NCBI GenBank assembly: GCA_031732795.1
Contig: JAVMKC010000013.1
Span: forward strand, 1 to 8,716
From: Accumulibacter sp031732795
Lineage (GTDB): Bacteria; Pseudomonadota; Gammaproteobacteria; Burkholderiales; Rhodocyclaceae
DNA length: 8,716 nt
Reading direction: 5' to 3'
The position numbers and the translations under genes were made by a program. Positions 6,479 to 8,716 of the stretch are shown piece by piece; within the stretch, counting starts at the first letter, position 1, and each line of letters opens with the position of its first letter. The notes under the pieces were generated by a model. The model did no database searches. It worked only from the letters and a program-made list of their open reading frames with translations, and had not been told where the DNA came from.

Positions 6479-7789
6479 ATGACAACACTCAATCCGATCG
6501 CCGACTTGAACGAATCCCCGGCCGGACATGCGAACGACCGTCTTCGGCGCGGTGGTCTTTGGCCTTATCTGTTGGCCATGGGCCCCGGTCTGATTGCGGC
6601 CAATGCCGGCAACGACGCCGGCGGCATCGCAACCTACGCGTCGGCCGGGGCATCTTACGGCTACGCCTTTCTCTGGGTAATGCTGGTGATTCTGCTTTGC
6701 CTGGGCGTGGTGCAGGAAATGTGCGCGAGACTGGGCGCGGTGACCGGCAAGGGCTTTGCTGACCTCGTTCGCGAGAATTTCTCTCTGCGGATGACGGCGT
6801 TTATTCTCCTGGCATTGTTGCTCGCCAATTTTGGTGTGATCGTCACCGAGTTCGTGGGTATTGGCGCGGCAGCGGAGTTGTTCGGCATCAGTCGTCACAT
6901 TGCCATCCCGGTCTCCGCCATTTTGTTATGGGTGCTGATCACGCGTGGCTCGTATGACAGGGTCGAAAAAATCTTTCTCGTCCTGACACTTGTTTTTCTG
7001 GCCTACATCGGCGCCGCGTTCCTGGCAAAACCCGATTGGCACGCGGTACTTCGCGATACCACGCATCCGGCAATCATCAACGATCCAGGGTATCTGACCA
7101 TGCTGATCGCATTGATCGGTACGACCATCACACCTTACATGCAGCTTTATGTGACGTCTTCCGTGGCCGAGAAAGGTATCCGTCCTGAGGACTATCGCTT
7201 TACCCGTGCGGAAGTGTGGGTCGGCACGTTCTTTGCTGTCGCTATTTCGGGATTCATCATCATTGCTACTGCCGCAACCTTGTTTCCCATCCACAAAGAG
7301 GTCGAGACCGCTGCCGACGCGGCCATGGCTCTTGCTCCGTTAGCCGGAGAATACGCCAGCTATCTTTTTGCCATAGGTTTGCTTGGTGCCTGTCTGCTCG
7401 CTGGTGGTGTGCTGCCGCTATCAACGACTTATGTGATGAGCGAAGCGGCTGGTTTCGAGCGCGGCGTTTCGCGTTCGTGGGGCGAGGCGCCAATCTTCAT
7501 CGGGATGTTTACCGCGTTGCTGGCGCTTGGTGCGGCGATCGCCATGATTCCAGGCTTGCCGGTCATTCCGGTCCTGCTGGGCGTGCAAGTTGTCAATGGA
7601 TTATTGCTGCCGATCGAACTATTGGCAATTCTCCGGTTGATAAACAATCGCGAACTTATGGGGCGCCATGTTAACGGCAGAGTCTATAACTTGCTCGCCT
7701 GGACGATCGCAGCTGGTGTCAGCCTGCTGTCGCTGGCGTTGATCGTCATTACCGTCCTAGGCTGGTTTGGCGTACAGCTGATCGGTTAA
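6479..7789 (+). CDS. NRAMP-fold divalent cation transporter, NRMT (magnesium) type
   Basis: This is an integral membrane transporter of 436 residues with about eleven hydrophobic segments and the NRAMP/SLC11 fold. TM1 reads MGPGLIAANAGNDAGGIATYASAGASYGY, split here for reference as GPGLIAANAG (35-44) then NDAGGIAT (45-52): the DPGN motif of Mn/Fe transporters is DAGG (46-49). In TM6, LIGTTITPYMQLYVTS replaces the usual MPH-N with T218-P219-Y220-M221, so the methionine that favours soft transition metals is lost. E80 and E124, typical of the family, are present. These changes fit NRAMP-related magnesium transporters, described for a Clostridium acetobutylicum gene and structurally for an Eggerthella lenta protein. 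I chose the ATG at 6479 because it is preceded by AAAGTGAG at a plausible distance and by the hairpin; an in-frame ATG at 6383 would overlap the upstream gene and add an unlike, basic N-terminus. Routine pipelines would probably name it mntH. Confidence 0.88.
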   Translation: MTTLNPIADLNESPAGHANDRLRRGGLWPYLLAMGPGLIAANAGNDAGGIATYASAGASYGYAFLWVMLVILLCLGVVQEMCARLGAVTGKGFADLVRENFSLRMTAFILLALLLANFGVIVTEFVGIGAAAELFGISRHIAIPVSAILLWVLITRGSYDRVEKIFLVLTLVFLAYIGAAFLAKPDWHAVLRDTTHPAIINDPGYLTMLIALIGTTITPYMQLYVTSSVAEKGIRPEDYRFTRAEVWVGTFFAVAISGFIIIATAATLFPIHKEVETAADAAMALAPLAGEYASYLFAIGLLGACLLAGGVLPLSTTYVMSEAAGFERGVSRSWGEAPIFIGMFTALLALGAAIAMIPGLPVIPVLLGVQVVNGLLLPIELLAILRLINNRELMGRHVNGRVYNLLAWTIAAGVSLLSLALIVITVLGWFGVQLIG

Positions 7790-7849
7790 CTGTCGAAACC
7801 CCAGTCCTGGTTCTGGCGCGCCTGCCCTGATAGAAACAAGGACACGAGA

Positions 7850-8164
7850 TTGCGGTTCAAAACCATTAGTGTCAGAGGGTGTAGACGAAACCAACCTTTC
7901 GCGCGTTATGCTCTGATCAAAGCAGAGGATCGAGTGGCCGCAGATGGGCACCGAAGAGCGGATCAAGAGTTCACTCCAGGAGAACCGGCGTGGCGGGCGC
8001 AACCCACGTTGAACGCCGAGCACACTGCAGTGCTGCGCCAGATCACGCAGGAGCATCCTCATGCGTTGCTGGAGACCATGGCCCGTGAGTTGTTTCACCG
8101 CACGGGGATGAAGGTCAGCACGGTGGCGTCTCGCAAGACGCTTCGACAAGCCGGCATTGAGTAA
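7850..8164 (+). pseudogene. IS630-like transposase remnant (N-terminal helix-turn-helix portion)
   Basis: The translated end of this frame, from about 8006 (PTLNAEHTAVLRQITQEHP) through LETMARELFHRTGMKVSTVA to TLRQAGIE, resembles the winged-helix DNA-binding part of IS630-family transposases, where a pattern like L-x5-RTGVxVSxxTVxxxLRxxGI is common. The DDE catalytic domain is missing. The stop codon (TAA, 8162-8164) is formed by the first bases of the palindromic element that follows, so the gene appears cut by that insertion or by a rearrangement at that point. The N-terminal 50 residues are not recognisable and there is no good start (a TTG opens the frame), so the true left edge is uncertain. 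No terminal inverted repeats of an IS were found. It is unlikely to be functional. Confidence 0.45.
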
Positions 8165-8254
8165 TAAAGGGGCCAGGCTCATTTATCACGTCTCTTGTTC
8201 CACCGTCGATAAATGCATGCCCAAGGCCAATAAATGAGCCTGGCCCTTTTATTA
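8162..8254. repeat. 93-bp palindromic (REP/MITE-like) element with 25-nt inverted repeats
   Basis: The left arm (8162-8186) and right arm (8230-8254) are reverse complements at 24 of 25 positions; the core of the left arm is GGGGCCAGGCTCATTTAT. A 43-nt centre separates them and contains a further partial copy of the arm (ATAAATG at 8209-8215). Size and symmetry suit a REP/BIME-type or MITE-like element mobilised in trans, for example by a REP-associated (RAYT) transposase, but no such gene is in the window and I see no clear target-site duplication. As RNA it would fold into a strong hairpin followed by U-rich sequence and could also act as a terminator. Confidence 0.75.
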
Positions 8255-8267
8255 ATACTTTTATTAA
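8246..8267. repeat. Tandem 10-bp direct repeat at the edge of the palindromic element
   Basis: CTTTTATTAA occurs exactly twice (8246-8255 and 8258-8267), separated by TA. The first copy belongs to the right arm of the palindrome, and the second lies just outside it. This could be a trace of imprecise insertion, replication slippage or a partial second element copy. Confidence 0.6.
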
Positions 8268-8716
8268 GGGGAGGCGGTAGTGTTTCTCGGCGGCAAGGCG
8301 GGGTGGCGCCCTATTCATGGCTCTGATCTACAGAAGCGTTTCCCTTCCGCGCCGCCGGGTCACGGACGTGCCTGCACACTGCGTCGGCCGGACGGCCAAC
8401 CCTGTGCTTCTATCAGAACCGACCAGCCAATTATGCATTGACGCTAAAAAGATGTCGGGCTCGGAGGGGCGATGCGGTATGGCGGTCAACCAGGAGCGCC
8501 AAGTTGCTCTTGATCGGATTTCAACGTCATGTACTCGAGCCGCCACTGCATGAGCAGTCTTGCCTTGCTCACGGGTAAATCATCCTCGGAGATGGACATG
8601 CATCCCTTCAAGACAATCTCGTTCATTTGCCAGTAGCTTGGTCGAGGTGCTTACCCTAACAAGCATAAGCGCTAACTTTACATTGATGACATCATCGTCT
8701 CACATTGATAACGCCG
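8268..8716. other. Region without a credible gene
   Basis: Open frames exist on both strands around 8317-8553 (78 and 72 residues). They overlap each other, have no ribosome site I would trust and no recognisable domain, so I do not call them. TGAGCA (8551-8556) pairs with TGCTCA (8566-8571) across 9 nt, a weak hairpin. ACATTGAT is repeated directly at 8680-8687 and 8702-8709 near the right edge, perhaps the beginning of a regulatory region for a gene outside the window. Confidence 0.5.

Noticed and set aside
8317..8553. 78-residue plus-strand open frame, with a 72-residue antisense frame
   Set aside because: No ribosome site, no recognisable domain, and mutually overlapping frames of similar length suggest chance openness.
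1..8716. CRISPR array, tRNA, rRNA or defence system
   Set aside because: No regularly spaced repeats, no tRNA-like cloverleaf or rRNA sequence, and no defence-type proteins were seen on either strand.

Overview
The window looks like part of a proteobacterial chromosome. A betaproteobacterium is my best guess, but only from general impression: moderate GC, dense operons, a short KdpD-type kinase beside Kup, and a REP-like palindrome containing GGGGCCAGGCTCA. No rRNA or tRNA is present to anchor this. Two cation-transport units are transcribed divergently from a shared intergenic region (about 4232-4574), and a small decayed mobile-DNA region lies at the right end.

Left half, minus strand (4231 down to 156): a tight three-gene potassium operon. 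A KdpD-type histidine kinase without the usual N-terminal KdpD/USP input domains is coupled by a TGATG overlap to a KdpE response regulator. Nine bases further on comes the Kup K+ uptake permease. There is no kdpFABC pump, so the simplest reading is that the two-component pair controls Kup or distant genes. Upstream of the kinase lie a KdpE-box-like direct repeat (TTTACA-N5-TTTACA) and a perfect 8-bp inverted repeat.

Right half, plus strand (about 4575 to 7789): a sigma-70-like promoter, then an unusually long structured leader (about 517 nt). The first gene encodes a soluble protein with PRC-barrel-like, MgtE_N and CBS regions but no MgtE membrane domain. The second encodes an NRAMP-fold transporter whose metal-site motifs differ from Mn/Fe NRAMPs (DAGG for DPGN in TM1, TPY for MPH in TM6) and fit the NRAMP-related magnesium transporter (NRMT) type. 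The leader starts at the predicted transcription start with a UUAGG...GGCGAGAUAACG arrangement that recalls the M-box Mg2+ riboswitch. It also carries a 19-codon ORF behind a perfect AGGAGG, nested inside the first stem. I read this as a Mg2+ uptake operon under RNA-level control, with the MgtE_N/CBS protein as a probable cytosolic Mg2+ or nucleotide sensor for the permease.

Right end (7790-8716): a short IS630-like transposase remnant whose stop codon comes from the first bases of a 93-bp element with 25-nt near-perfect inverted repeats. About 450 bp without a credible gene follow.
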